Shown: positions 1 to 7,949 of the stretch, piece after piece
Layout: every line of letters starts with the position of its first letter
Numbering within the stretch: position 1 is the first letter of the stretch
From: Paludibacteraceae bacterium
GTDB lineage: Bacteria > Bacteroidota > Bacteroidia > Bacteroidales > Paludibacteraceae
Length of the DNA: 42,357 nucleotides
Direction of reading: 5' to 3'
NCBI GenBank assembly: GCA_905233935.1
Contig: CAJOFU010000004.1
Span: 1 to 42,357, forward strand
Program-made: the position numbers and the translations under genes
The notes under the pieces: model-generated
Told to the model about the DNA's origin: nothing
The model's database searches: none
Seen by the model: only the letters and a program-made list of their open reading frames with translations

Positions 1-1
1 T

Positions 2-472
2 AATCCCCTAACCCCGGCACACGCGATCACACTTCTGTTAGTCGGACTTGTCGGACTCGTTATAGGGGGCGAGATGATCGTCAAATCTGCCGTGCAGATT
101 GCTACGAACCTTGGCGTATCCGAGGCGGTCATCGGACTCACAGTGGTTGCACTCGGCACATCACTGCCCGAACTCGCCACATCTGCCATGGCGGCATTCA
201 AGCATAACTGCGACATAGCGCTCGGCAACGTGATCGGTAGCAATATCTTCAACGTCTTCTTTGTCCTGGCTTCCAGTGCTGTTGTCCGTCCGCTGCCTGC
301 CTACGACGGCATCAGTCTTGATGCGTGGATGGCTGCACTGGGCAGTATCCTCGTCTGGATCTTCATCCTGATGAACAAACAACGCCAAGTCAAACGTTGG
401 GGTGGAGCAGCCCTCTTGCTCGTTTATGCCGCTTACCTCACCTACCGCCTCTTGCCATACATAGCAGCTTGA
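2..472 (+). CDS. Na+/Ca2+ exchanger family membrane protein, C-terminal part (5' end outside window)
   Basis: The reading frame is open from the window edge, so the gene starts further left. The visible 156 residues carry the second alpha-repeat of the CaxA/YrbG family of cation/Ca2+ exchangers: GTSLPEL, followed by the GNVIGSNIFNV motif that lines the ion path. Hydrophobic helices surround these motifs and a last helix lies close to the C-terminus. Family members exchange Na+ (or H+/K+) for Ca2+ across the inner membrane. The gene ends with TGA and a strong terminator follows 11 bases later, so it closes its transcription unit. The ion specificity cannot be read from this fragment. Confidence 0.85.
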   Translation, partial: NPLTPAHAITLLLVGLVGLVIGGEMIVKSAVQIATNLGVSEAVIGLTVVALGTSLPELATSAMAAFKHNCDIALGNVIGSNIFNVFFVLASSAVVRPLPAYDGISLDAWMAALGSILVWIFILMNKQRQVKRWGGAALLLVYAAYLTYRLLPYIAA

Positions 473-483
473 TATATCGCCCA

Positions 484-514
484 ACCGTCACGCATCCCGC
501 GTGGCGGTTTTTTT
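484..514 (+). terminator. Rho-independent terminator of the exchanger gene
   Basis: A ten-pair stem, ACCGTCACGC against GCGTGGCGGT with one G-T pair and a five-base loop, is followed directly by a run of seven T. It lies 11 bases after the exchanger stop codon. Confidence 0.9.
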
Positions 515-561
515 GTTGTGTTACCTCAAATCCGAAAACACTTTGAAAACGTACGACTGCA

Positions 562-610
562 TCGGGGTTTTGTCGGGGTTTTGTCGGGGTTTTATCGAGG
601 TTTTGTCGGG
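562..610. repeat. 11-bp tandem repeat, about 4.5 copies
   Basis: The unit TCGGGGTTTTG is repeated with single-base changes (TCGGGGTTTTA, TCGAGGTTTTG). It is intergenic and lies about 50 bases after the exchanger terminator. Confidence 0.9.
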
Positions 611-673
611 TGAATCCTAGACTTTAGTCCTACCCAAAAGCCACTCACAAGCCAACAATCACTAAACAAAACA

Positions 674-782
674 CATGACCCTTTTGACCCTTTGATCCTT
701 TCAGACGCAAAGCTGTCTTGTGTAAGTTGCTATATTTCAAATTATTATCACAGAAAGGGCCAAAAGGGTCAAAAGGGTCATG
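674..782. repeat. Inverted repeat with arms of about 29 bp
   Basis: The left arm (674-702) begins CATGACCCTTTTGACCC and the right arm (753-782) ends GGGTCAAAAGGGTCATG. They are reverse complements over about 29 bases with one extra A and one substitution, separated by 50 bases. Each arm contains tandem copies of GACCCTTTT/AAAAGGGTC. It could be a small non-autonomous mobile element, a protein-binding array or a hairpin RNA. No transposase gene is near. Confidence 0.8.
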
Positions 783-886
783 CTCTTTTTTACGTGTACG
801 AATCAAAATCACGGGATATATACGTAGTATATATAAGGTGCGGTGGGATACGACATTCGCCCGATAACGGATCGACACCGGCTCGC

Positions 887-1198
887 CTATGGCTTCAAGC
901 AGCCTATAGGTACTACATAAACTCCGTCCTCTCGCCGATAGGCATACCGCCCACCGGTTAGTATCATTAAGAAGGAAGGTTTGAGCATTCTTTGTTCATC
1001 GACATCTGCAGCCAATGTCAACAGATTCTTTGCTGCATCTTCCTCCTCATGCATACCCATTTTTACTTCTACAGCTGCCCAACGTCCGTCCCGGAGTGCC
1101 ACAACAAGGTCACATTCAAGGTTTTTCTTGTCATGGTAATGGAATACATCGCCGTCATTGGCTTGAGCATATGCAAGTAAATTGATAGAATTATCCAT
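887..1198 (-). pseudogene. C-terminal remnant of a DUF4143 AAA-type ATPase
   Basis: The 103 residues match the C-terminal end of the ATPase family with an AAA_14 domain followed by DUF4143. The nuclease-like core is seen as DVFHYHDKKNLECDLVV and AAVEVKMG, followed by PSFLMILTGGRYAYRREDGVYVVPIG. Full-length members have roughly 400 residues; the P-loop ATPase domain and most of DUF4143 are absent. The ATG at 1198 lies just before the conserved block, and the bases upstream encode nothing related. I read it as a decayed gene in a gene-poor region. A small expressed nuclease-like protein is possible but unlikely. Confidence 0.7.
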
Positions 1199-1647
1199 GT
1201 TTTGTTGATAGATTTGTCATTTTTGCATTGATAAGATTGCTAAATTCTGTTATGCAGGCTAAGTGATCACTCTTGATATTGACTCGTAAACGGACCGTGA
1301 ATGAACTGTGAATGAGCCGTTAACGGAGTAGGAATGGGGTGGGAATGGAAGAAAAATGAATTGATGGATGATGAATGGGGATGAGCCAGGTGAACCGAAA
1401 CTAACGAATCACATGACACTTCCTCGCTCGATGGAGATGATAGAAAACGATGTTTCCAAAATAGTACTGATGCGATATTTTTAACCAAAAAAACTTAAAA
1501 AAATGATTATCAAATCGAAAAATCACGAAATGCTTGTAATGAACAGAATCTATGTTACTTATAGAGTTCAAGACAAAAGTTAATGCATCAGTAGTATTCT
1601 GTAACTGTAGAAAAATAGCACTTTTGTATAATTTTTTGCAAGAAAAA
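1199..1647. other. Gene-free AT-rich stretch
   Basis: No supported gene. From 1290 to 1390 the sequence is low-complexity (GTGAATG/GGAATGG-like words). A word TACTGATGCGATA at 1465-1477, followed by A-rich sequence, recurs at 1752-1764, and part of it appears inverted near 1584-1593. This may be debris of a mobile element. Confidence 0.5.
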
Positions 1648-1680
1648 TTTGCAGAAATGCTATTTTTTTTTGTATCTTTG
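1648..1680 (+). promoter_or_regulatory. Orphan Bacteroidota-type promoter
   Basis: TTTG at 1648-1651 is followed after 21 bases by a perfect -7 element TATCTTTG (1673-1680). No protein gene follows on this strand, so it probably drives the noncoding transcript proposed at 1687-2003. Confidence 0.75.
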
Positions 1681-1686
1681 CAGCGG

Positions 1687-2003
1687 ATTTACCTCTAAAA
1701 GGTGTAGTTAAATGAATTTTCAGTGCCTTAAAAAGGTGTATTGAAAAGATTTACTGATGCGATAATATTAAAGAAAAATACATAAAAAAATTGATGATTG
1801 ATTTTAGTACTTCGTACATGCGGCTTATTCCGCTAAAATGCTCTTATAAGCCACATCTATATAGATAAAATCAATCATCACAAAAATACCAAAAATACAT
1901 TCACGTTCAAATCGAAAAGTCAAAACTTTGACTCCTACAATATGTACTCCAATGGATGCTTACGCAAAATCAAGGCAAGGATTGCTCCCTGCCTTGATTT
2001 TTT
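1687..2003 (+). ncRNA. Candidate noncoding RNA, about 317 nt
   Basis: The stretch begins at a promoter with a perfect -7 element and ends at a hairpin with a T run. It has no ORF longer than about 15 codons. Inside is a perfect 15-bp stem (1792-1806 with 1866-1880) enclosing a second stem (GGCTTAT at 1822-1828 with ATAAGCC at 1846-1852), and later a GTCAAA/TTTGAC hairpin near 1919-1932. I see no match to tmRNA, RNase P, 4.5S or 6S hallmarks. The alternative is a small palindromic element next to a stray promoter. Confidence 0.45.
1966..2003. terminator. Bidirectional terminator
   Basis: The stem AAAATCAAGGCA / TGCCTTGATTTT has 12 pairs and a 12-base loop. On the plus strand a run of six T ends the candidate RNA. 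On the minus strand four T follow, and the hairpin lies 21 bases after the LRR stop codon, so it can serve both sides. Confidence 0.8.
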
Positions 2004-2024
2004 AATTTGTCGGACAAATGTCGG

Positions 2025-3851
2025 TTACTTCACCTCTACGCCTTGGATGGTGTAGGTCTTGCCGTTGCGGAGGATGAGCACCTGCCCATCGAGCATAACC
2101 TTCGTAACGGCGGCAGCAGGATTATCAGTCGTGTAGTTGACAGCATCTTCAAGATCCGATGCGCCCTGGATGTCAAACTCCTGCCAGTATTCGTCGCTCT
2201 CGTAGGATGTAACCGACTCGTCGGGTACATATACGGGAATCAGGCGGTTCACATCATAGAACGTCTTTGCCTGAATAGCCGGCGGCGTGGTGGCGTTGCA
2301 AACTATCTTCGTTAGTTTGCCGCAGAGCGCGAAGCAGTTGTCGCCAATAGCGCGGATAGAGGACGGCAGAACCATATCCTCAAGATACGTACAACCGTAG
2401 AACGCGCCATCGCCAATCTCCTCCACGCCCTCGGGTATATCCAGGTGCTGCAACTCATGTGCGTTGTAGAACGCCCAGTTGCCAATCTTCTTCAGTTGAC
2501 TGCTTGCCGCAGGTGCAGCCGTACGTCCCGGTGCGCCTGCTGCACCGCCGAAGGTGATCGACTGAATACTGCGGCAGTCCTCAAAGGCGGATGCCTCAAT
2601 CACCTCTACTGAAGCGGGAATAGTGATGGCTTTCAGGTTCTTGCAGCCGGCCACTGCCATATAACTAACCGATGTAAGGTTAGCCGGCAGAATAAGTTCG
2701 GTGAGATTGTAATTATCCTTGAATGCTTCGTCAGCCAATGTTGTATTTGATACGGCTTCCACATTCAGCGATTTCAGGGTTTTGTACGAACGACTGATAA
2801 CGCCGAACACATTATCATTTAACTCACCACGATTGACGATTACTTTCTCAAGACTTTTGGGACAAAAAGCCCAACTATCCTCCGGCACATCGAAGAACCA
2901 TACAGGTGCTTCAACTATTTTCAGGTTTGGAAGACTATTTCTGTCACTTTCATGAATATATGGAAGTCCAGAATCAAAATTTCCTCGTACATTACCAGCA
3001 ATAGTATATCTATACATATAATATTCGTCGCAATCGTTCCAACCATTATTTACACATTCTGCTCCATAATATTCCCCAGAACTAAGCACGCTGCTTGGAA
3101 TCTTGATAGACACTAACCCGGTGCATCCGTTGATTACTCCTTCATCAAAATATTCTACTGAAGCCGGGAACTCTATAGAGGTCAAACTGCTGCAACCTTC
3201 GAAAGCATAATCTGCGATAGATGCTATACCATCTGGTATTGTATATGCTCCGGAATAGGATCCAGGCATATACGCAAATACATGAGCATTATAAACAGGA
3301 GAGGTCAAACCGTAGCAACCAGCGAAAGCATAACCTCCAATGCTTGTGACGCTATTGGGAATAATCACAGAGGTCAAACCGCTGCAACCAGAGAAAGCAT
3401 ATTCTCCAATGCTTGTGACGCTATTGGGAATCTCAATAGAGGTCAAACTGCTGCAATTGGAGAAAGCACCAAATTCAATGCTTGTGACGCTACTGCCAAT
3501 CGTCACAGAGGTCAAACCGCGGCAACCAGAGAAAGCACTACTTCCAATGCTTGTGACGCTATTGGGAATCGTCACAGAGGTCAAACCGCTGCAACCATCG
3601 AAAGCCCTCCATCCAATGCTTGTGACACGATAGGTCGTGCCACTATACGTCACAGATGCAGGGATATCGGCTGTGGTGAGACCCTTGTAGTTGTTCGCAC
3701 TGTACTTCAACTCATATGTCACCTCAGCGGTTTGGTTAGTCGCATTAAGATTGTAATACAGATCGCCAATCTTTGTTCCATCGGCGAACATGGTTCCTAC
3801 GCTTGCGGCAAGCGCAAAGAATAGAGTAAACATTTTTGTTTTCATACGCAT
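2025..3851 (-). CDS. Secreted BspA-like leucine-rich-repeat protein with C-terminal sorting-like tail
   Basis: The 608-residue protein has a signal peptide (residues 1-23, cut after TMFA). Treponema/BspA-type LRR_5 repeats of about 23 residues follow, with the pattern IPNSVTSIGxxAFxGCxxLTS. They form two blocks, about residues 75-250 and 370-540, separated by a non-repeat stretch with WxxCDEYY-like sequence. Such proteins sit on the surface and bind host or matrix proteins. The last 25 residues (DGQVLILRNG, YTIQGVEVK) match the tail found on seven other secreted proteins here. The repeats at 3300-3600 are nearly identical at DNA level, so copy number could change by recombination. The gene stands alone, with a promoter about 380 bases upstream and a structured leader. 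The ligand is unknown. Confidence 0.9.
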   Translation of the reverse strand: MRMKTKMFTLFFALAASVGTMFADGTKIGDLYYNLNATNQTAEVTYELKYSANNYKGLTTADIPASVTYSGTTYRVTSIGWRAFDGCSGLTSVTIPNSVTSIGSSAFSGCRGLTSVTIGSSVTSIEFGAFSNCSSLTSIEIPNSVTSIGEYAFSGCSGLTSVIIPNSVTSIGGYAFAGCYGLTSPVYNAHVFAYMPGSYSGAYTIPDGIASIADYAFEGCSSLTSIEFPASVEYFDEGVINGCTGLVSIKIPSSVLSSGEYYGAECVNNGWNDCDEYYMYRYTIAGNVRGNFDSGLPYIHESDRNSLPNLKIVEAPVWFFDVPEDSWAFCPKSLEKVIVNRGELNDNVFGVISRSYKTLKSLNVEAVSNTTLADEAFKDNYNLTELILPANLTSVSYMAVAGCKNLKAITIPASVEVIEASAFEDCRSIQSITFGGAAGAPGRTAAPAASSQLKKIGNWAFYNAHELQHLDIPEGVEEIGDGAFYGCTYLEDMVLPSSIRAIGDNCFALCGKLTKIVCNATTPPAIQAKTFYDVNRLIPVYVPDESVTSYESDEYWQEFDIQGASDLEDAVNYTTDNPAAAVTKVMLDGQVLILRNGKTYTIQGVEVK

Positions 3852-3939
3852 GTACCCTAAATCCGTGTCGGGCGCAACTTCTATGCCTGCAAGAGGCGGT
3901 TAATTATTTGGGTTAGTTTAATAATGTACGCATATATAC

Positions 3940-4070
3940 ATACGAAAAGCGTGAAATCCGTCTGTTCTTCACGCTATCCGAGGGCTTCGCAATCCCTGTA
4001 ACTGATAGAAAAACAACCGAAGTCCACGCCCGATATGTATAACCCTCCCACCCATTATGGGCGAGGACTG
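3940..4070 (-). promoter_or_regulatory. Structured 5' leader of the LRR gene
   Basis: On the transcribed minus strand several pairings nest. AGTCC-t-CGCCC (4069-4059) pairs with GGGCG-t-GGACT (4031-4021), leaving one mismatch. A competing hairpin exists within 4044-4066 (CCCAT/ATGGG core). CTTCG (4022-4018) pairs with CGAAG (3989-3985). A perfect GCGTGAA/TTCACGC hairpin spans 3974-3949. An untranslated leader of about 370 nt with this much pairing is unusual for a surface-protein mRNA. The function is unknown: regulator, RNA stabiliser or remnant of a repeated element. Confidence 0.55.
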
Positions 4071-4230
4071 AATATAACATATCCACGAGGACATTCATTG
4101 TTGTTGTTTGGATCAGTTAAGAATTTTGCGAAGATTCCGGATAGTCGCAAACAACGTCAATAAACGTCTTTTATGTTAATTGTATTATCTCCGCGATCAG
4201 AAAAAAATCCTTTTGCGGAGAAATACGCTG

Positions 4231-4262
4231 CAAAGTTACAAAATTATTTTGAAATATGCAAG
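4231..4262 (-). promoter_or_regulatory. Promoter of the LRR gene
   Basis: Read on the minus strand, CTTGCA (4262-4257) stands 20 bases before the -7 element TAACTTTG (4238-4231). The start point would fall near 4224, giving a leader of about 370 nt before the ATG at 3851. Confidence 0.75.
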
Positions 4263-4342
4263 AGATTTTGATATTTTTCCTTATAATGAAGCCGGAAAAT
4301 GCAATTTGTCGCGGATTTTGGGAAAAGAAGCCGATTCTATAC

Positions 4343-4371
4343 AAAAAACACCCGCCAAAATATGACGGGTG
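4343..4371 (-). terminator. Terminator of secDF
   Basis: On the minus strand CACCCGTCA pairs with TGGCGGGTG (one internal mismatch), followed by six T. It lies about 30 bases after the secDF stop. A short extra hairpin, AGCCC/GGGCT (4387-4400), lies between but has no T run behind it. Confidence 0.8.
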
Positions 4372-4401
4372 ATTTTGATGTTTTTTAGCCCTAACGGGCT
4401 C

Positions 4402-7400
4402 TTACTTAGCAGCTTTGGCTTTGCGGTTGGCGATAGCACGCTGGATGTCGTAAGCGATCGGCGAAGCCACGAACAGTGACGAGAACGTACCGATGATTAC
4501 GCCCAAGAGCAATGCGAATACGAAGCCGCGGATGCTCTCACCTCCGAAGAGGAAGATAGCCAAGAGCACGATGAACGTTGACATAGAGGTCGAGAATGTA
4601 CGCGACAGCGTGGCATTCAAGGCGTCGTTGATGTTACGCTCGCGCTCACGCTTCGGATACAGACCATTGTACTCACGTACGCGGTCGAAGATAACCACCG
4701 TATCGTTGATGGAGTAACCGATAACCGTCAGGATAGCCGCGATGAACGCCTGGTCGATCTCCATGGAGAACGGCATAATCTTCCACAGGATAGCGTACAA
4801 GCCGAGGATGATTACCGTATCGTGGAACAGGGCAGCGAGTGCGCCAACCGAGTAAGCGAAGTTGCGGAAACGTACGAGGATGTACAGGAAGATCACAATC
4901 AACGCTGCGAGCACAGCCCATACAGCCGAAGTCTTGATGTCGTCAGCGATAGACGGACCAACCTTCTGGCTCTGCATGATACCTACGTTCTCGTTCACCT
5001 GCGTCGATTGGAACTCGGCAAACGTCAACTCCTGAGCAAAGAACTGCTTCGTACCGTTGTAGATCAACTGCTCGATCTCGTCGTCAAGCGTCTCTGAGTT
5101 GTCGTGGATGCGGAAGTTCGTAGAGATACGTACCTGGTCGTTGGTCTCACCAAAGGTGATAACGCGTACCGTCAGGTTCTCGCCTTCAGCATTCTGCTCG
5201 CTGAAGATAGCGGTCAGTGACTGCTCTACATCCTGGGTATTGATCGGCTGGTCGAAACGTACTACATAGTTACGTCCACCGGAGAAGTCGATACCGAGAT
5301 TCAGCTTACCGAATACGTGAGGATCCAATCCGATGAGGGCGAAGATAATCAACGCACCTGCCAACGGATAAGCCCACTTACGTGCAGCGATGAAGTCGAA
5401 CTTAACGTTCTGCAAGAAGTTACGCATCAGTTTAGTAGTAAACGGCAACTCCTTGGCATCCTCACGCTTGGCATAATCCTCGAGCAGCAGACGGGTGATG
5501 AACACAGCCGTCAAGAACGATGAGATAATACCGATGATATACGTTACGGCAAAGCCCTTGATCGGACCTGTACCTAATACTGCCAGAATGATACCGGTGA
5601 ACAATGAGGTTACGTTGGCATCCACGATAGCGGTGATAGCACCCTTGAAACCGTCCTCGATAGCCTTACGCATGTTCTTGCCGGCACGAAGTTCCTCACG
5701 GATACGCTCGTAGATAAGCACATTGCCATCGACAGCCGTACCCATTGTCAGTACGATACCTGCGATACCCGGCAAGGTCAATACAGCCGAGAACGACGAC
5801 AGAATACCAACCAACAGGAAGACGTTGCACAACAGTGCGAAGTCAGCGATAAGTCCCGGAATAAGACCATAGTAGAAGAGCATGTACAACAGGATCAGCA
5901 CGAAGCCCAGAGCAAACGACCAGAGACCACTGTGAATGGCTTCCTTACCCAGCGACGGACCAACAACGTCCTCTTGGATGATACGAGCCGGAGCCGGCAT
6001 CTTACCGGACTTGAGGGTGTTAGCCAAGTCCTTGGCTTCCTCAACGGTGAAGTTACCCGTGATTTGCGAGTCGCCACCGGCAATCTCGTTCTGAACGGTC
6101 GGGAACGAATATACGAACCCGTCAAGAACGATAGCTACGCTCTTGCCGATGTTCTCTTTCGTGATACGTTGCCAAGACTTGGCACCCTCGGCGTTCATCG
6201 ACATCGAAACGTGAGCGTATGCGCTGATCTGCGAGAAGTCAGCACGTGCGTCAGTAACCACGTCACCTTCGAGCGACGGACGACCGTCACGCTCTGCCTG
6301 CAGAGCAACAAGCTGATACAGCGAGTTGGCGTCATCAATAGCCTTAACCGTCCAACGGAAACAGAGATCACGCGGCAGAACCTGCTTAGCCTGCGGCGAA
6401 GTGAGCATAGCCATCACACGCGCGGTATCCGTATAATGAACAGTACCAACCACCGGTCCGCGATAAGCCTGACCGGCTTGGTTGATCGACGGATTGAGGA
6501 TATAGAACAGCGGGTGAGCTTTCTTGTAGTTCTCTACAGCCTCAGCCTGCTCTTTCTGAGCCTCGGCAGCGCTGTCGTTAGCGGCAATAGCCTGTGTGAG
6601 TTCGTCAACCGTAGCGTCAGCCTTTACCTCCTCGACTTTAGCCTCTTCTGCCTTGGAACCTTCAGCCTCATCAGTAGCAAGGTTGGCAGCGCCTAACTCA
6701 CGGTCAATCTGTGCAATCTGGGGCAGGATCTCAGCGAAATCGTAGGTCTTCCAGAACTCAAGGTTAGCCGAGCCTTGGAGGAGTTTACGTACACGCTCCG
6801 GCTCCTTGATACCCGGAAGCTCGATGAGGATACGACCCGACTGAGCCAGTTTCTGGATGTTCGGTTGAACAACACCGAAACGGTCGATACGGGTACGCAA
6901 TACCATAAACGAGTTGTTGATAGCGCCCTCAACTTCCTCACGGATAACGCGCTCAACTTCCTCGTTGGTCGAACTGGTGGTAACTTTGTCTTTCAACTCA
7001 AATGTGGCGAAGATGGATGCCAGACGAGCATCGGGATCAACCTCACGGAATGAGGCAAAGAACAACTTCAGGAAGTCGTCACCGCTGGATTTCTGCTTCT
7101 CTTGAGCCAATGCCAAAGCACGATTGAAGTTCTCGCTCGTGTTGTAACCGCTCAGTGCGCGCAAGATGTCCGGCACACTTACTTCCATCGTTACGTTCAT
7201 ACCGCCCTTGAGGTCCAGACCAAGATTGATCTCTTTCTCACGGCACTCTTTCAGCGTGTAGCCAAACCACACTTTCTTAGCAGCAATCGAGTCCAGATAA
7301 AGGTACTCTTTTGCTTGGTCACCGGCGGCATACTCCTTGGCCTGCTTGTCGTAGTGACGAATCACAAACGAGAATGACAGGTAAAAGGCGCAAACCAAGA

Positions 7401-7443
7401 ACAGCAATACAGCCAGTGTTCTTACAATTCCTTTGTTTTGCAT
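4402..7443 (-). CDS. secDF: Protein translocase subunit SecDF (fused SecD-SecF)
   Basis: The 1013-residue protein is the fused form of SecD and SecF, the inner-membrane RND-type motor that uses the proton gradient to pull proteins out of the SecYEG channel. The SecD half begins with one membrane helix and the LGLDLKGGMNV motif (about residue 75). It then carries the periplasmic P1 domain and the helix bundle with GTAVDGNVLIYERIREE (about 565). The SecF half has LGIDFSGGRNYVVRFD (about 730) and SINDTVVIFDRVREY (about 910). An Ala/Glu/Lys-rich insert of some 60 residues (about 249-309) lies in the SecD periplasmic region and is likely an unstructured loop. The gene stands alone with its own promoter, a hairpin-rich leader and a terminator. 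The exported proteins of this window depend on the Sec pathway it serves. Confidence 0.97.
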   Translation of the reverse strand: MQNKGIVRTLAVLLFLVCAFYLSFSFVIRHYDKQAKEYAAGDQAKEYLYLDSIAAKKVWFGYTLKECREKEINLGLDLKGGMNVTMEVSVPDILRALSGYNTSENFNRALALAQEKQKSSGDDFLKLFFASFREVDPDARLASIFATFELKDKVTTSSTNEEVERVIREEVEGAINNSFMVLRTRIDRFGVVQPNIQKLAQSGRILIELPGIKEPERVRKLLQGSANLEFWKTYDFAEILPQIAQIDRELGAANLATDEAEGSKAEEAKVEEVKADATVDELTQAIAANDSAAEAQKEQAEAVENYKKAHPLFYILNPSINQAGQAYRGPVVGTVHYTDTARVMAMLTSPQAKQVLPRDLCFRWTVKAIDDANSLYQLVALQAERDGRPSLEGDVVTDARADFSQISAYAHVSMSMNAEGAKSWQRITKENIGKSVAIVLDGFVYSFPTVQNEIAGGDSQITGNFTVEEAKDLANTLKSGKMPAPARIIQEDVVGPSLGKEAIHSGLWSFALGFVLILLYMLFYYGLIPGLIADFALLCNVFLLVGILSSFSAVLTLPGIAGIVLTMGTAVDGNVLIYERIREELRAGKNMRKAIEDGFKGAITAIVDANVTSLFTGIILAVLGTGPIKGFAVTYIIGIISSFLTAVFITRLLLEDYAKREDAKELPFTTKLMRNFLQNVKFDFIAARKWAYPLAGALIIFALIGLDPHVFGKLNLGIDFSGGRNYVVRFDQPINTQDVEQSLTAIFSEQNAEGENLTVRVITFGETNDQVRISTNFRIHDNSETLDDEIEQLIYNGTKQFFAQELTFAEFQSTQVNENVGIMQSQKVGPSIADDIKTSAVWAVLAALIVIFLYILVRFRNFAYSVGALAALFHDTVIILGLYAILWKIMPFSMEIDQAFIAAILTVIGYSINDTVVIFDRVREYNGLYPKRERERNINDALNATLSRTFSTSMSTFIVLLAIFLFGGESIRGFVFALLLGVIIGTFSSLFVASPIAYDIQRAIANRKAKAAK

Positions 7444-7488
7444 AATTATGTTTTAATTTGTTTTTGTTTTTACACTACAAAACTGGAT

Positions 7489-7561
7489 CCCCGACGCGAC
7501 CTGTAAGGGTCGTGATGGGGAGAGCGGAGGCACGTAACGCCTCTATTGCGCAGGGCGCAAT
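7489..7561 (-). promoter_or_regulatory. Three consecutive hairpins in the secDF leader
   Basis: Between the promoter and ATG 7443, the minus-strand transcript can form three adjacent hairpins: ATTGCGC/GCGCAAT (7561-7545, perfect, three-base loop), GAGGC/GCCTC (7543-7527), and a nested stem CGACC/GGTCG (7512-7497) whose flanks CCCC/GGGG (7520-7489) extend it. None has a T run, so simple termination is unlikely. No known riboswitch is recognised. Confidence 0.6.
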
Positions 7562-7598
7562 CTGGTGCGTTTGCGTTGCCGAACGCGTAAAAAGCCCA

Positions 7599-7630
7599 CA
7601 AAGTTACAAATAAAAATTGATAAATGCAAG
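7599..7630 (-). promoter_or_regulatory. Promoter of secDF
   Basis: On the minus strand CTTGCA (7630-7625) precedes the -7 element TAACTTTG (7606-7599) by about 20 bases. The leader would be about 150 nt. Confidence 0.75.
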
Positions 7631-7666
7631 AAAAATGCCATTTTTTTTAAAAAAATTGCAAAAAAA

Positions 7667-7698
7667 TTTGCATATTTGAAATATTTGTTGTATCTTTG
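7667..7698 (+). promoter_or_regulatory. Promoter of the tRNA-fMet / ttcA unit
   Basis: TTTGCA begins at 7667 and TATCTTTG lies at 7691-7698, with exactly 20 bases between TTTG and TATC. About 140 bases separate it from the tRNA. They include GTCGCT/AGCGAC, a possible stem, and hold no gene. Confidence 0.8.
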
Positions 7699-7839
7699 CA
7701 GTCGCTTACGTGAGGAAATCACTTCGAGAGACAAAAAATAGCGACAATCAGAAGGCGTCTTGCAAGAAGTCGTGATAATGGAAAGATTGCCCTGTAACGT
7801 CGCTTTGGGAAAATTGAAGATTGAAAACGTAAGTTGTAT

Positions 7840-7914
<75 letters not shown>

Positions 7915-7916
7915 AG

Positions 7917-7942
7917 AGCCGCTCAACAAAGCGGCTTTTTTA
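7917..7942 (+). terminator. Terminator between tRNA-fMet and ttcA
   Basis: AGCCGCT and AGCGGCT form a seven-pair stem with a six-base loop, followed by six T. It ends seven bases before the ttcA start codon, so ttcA expression depends on read-through or an unseen start point. Confidence 0.85.
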
Positions 7943-7949
7943 TTTACCA

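Larger units (their letters stand above)
515..886. other. Gene-free stretch with repeats
   Basis: No convincing gene. The stretch holds an 11-bp tandem repeat (562-610), a long inverted repeat (674-702 with 753-782) and a small AT palindrome (816-834, arms ATATATAC and GTATATAT). ORFs here are short, overlap the repeats and resemble no family I recognise. Confidence 0.6.

Noticed and set aside
1267..1488. 73-codon minus-strand ORF
   Set aside because: It is low-complexity Ser/His/Pro-rich sequence from a simple-sequence stretch, without start signal or family resemblance.
1687..2003. tmRNA, RNase P RNA, 6S or SRP RNA in the candidate ncRNA region
   Set aside because: None of the sequence hallmarks of these RNAs could be found; the region remains an unassigned candidate.
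3282..3824. Plus-strand ORF with repeated RGQTAATRES-like units opposite the LRR gene
   Set aside because: Its periodicity is the antisense image of the LRR repeats. It has no promoter or start signal and resembles no family.
3913..4098. 61-codon minus-strand ORF in the LRR leader
   Set aside because: The ORF coincides with paired RNA segments and has no clear ribosome-binding site; I treat it as part of the leader, though conservation as protein could change this.
5932..6696. 254-codon plus-strand ORF inside secDF
   Set aside because: It is antisense to a clear SecD coding region, and its composition follows the codon pattern of secDF.
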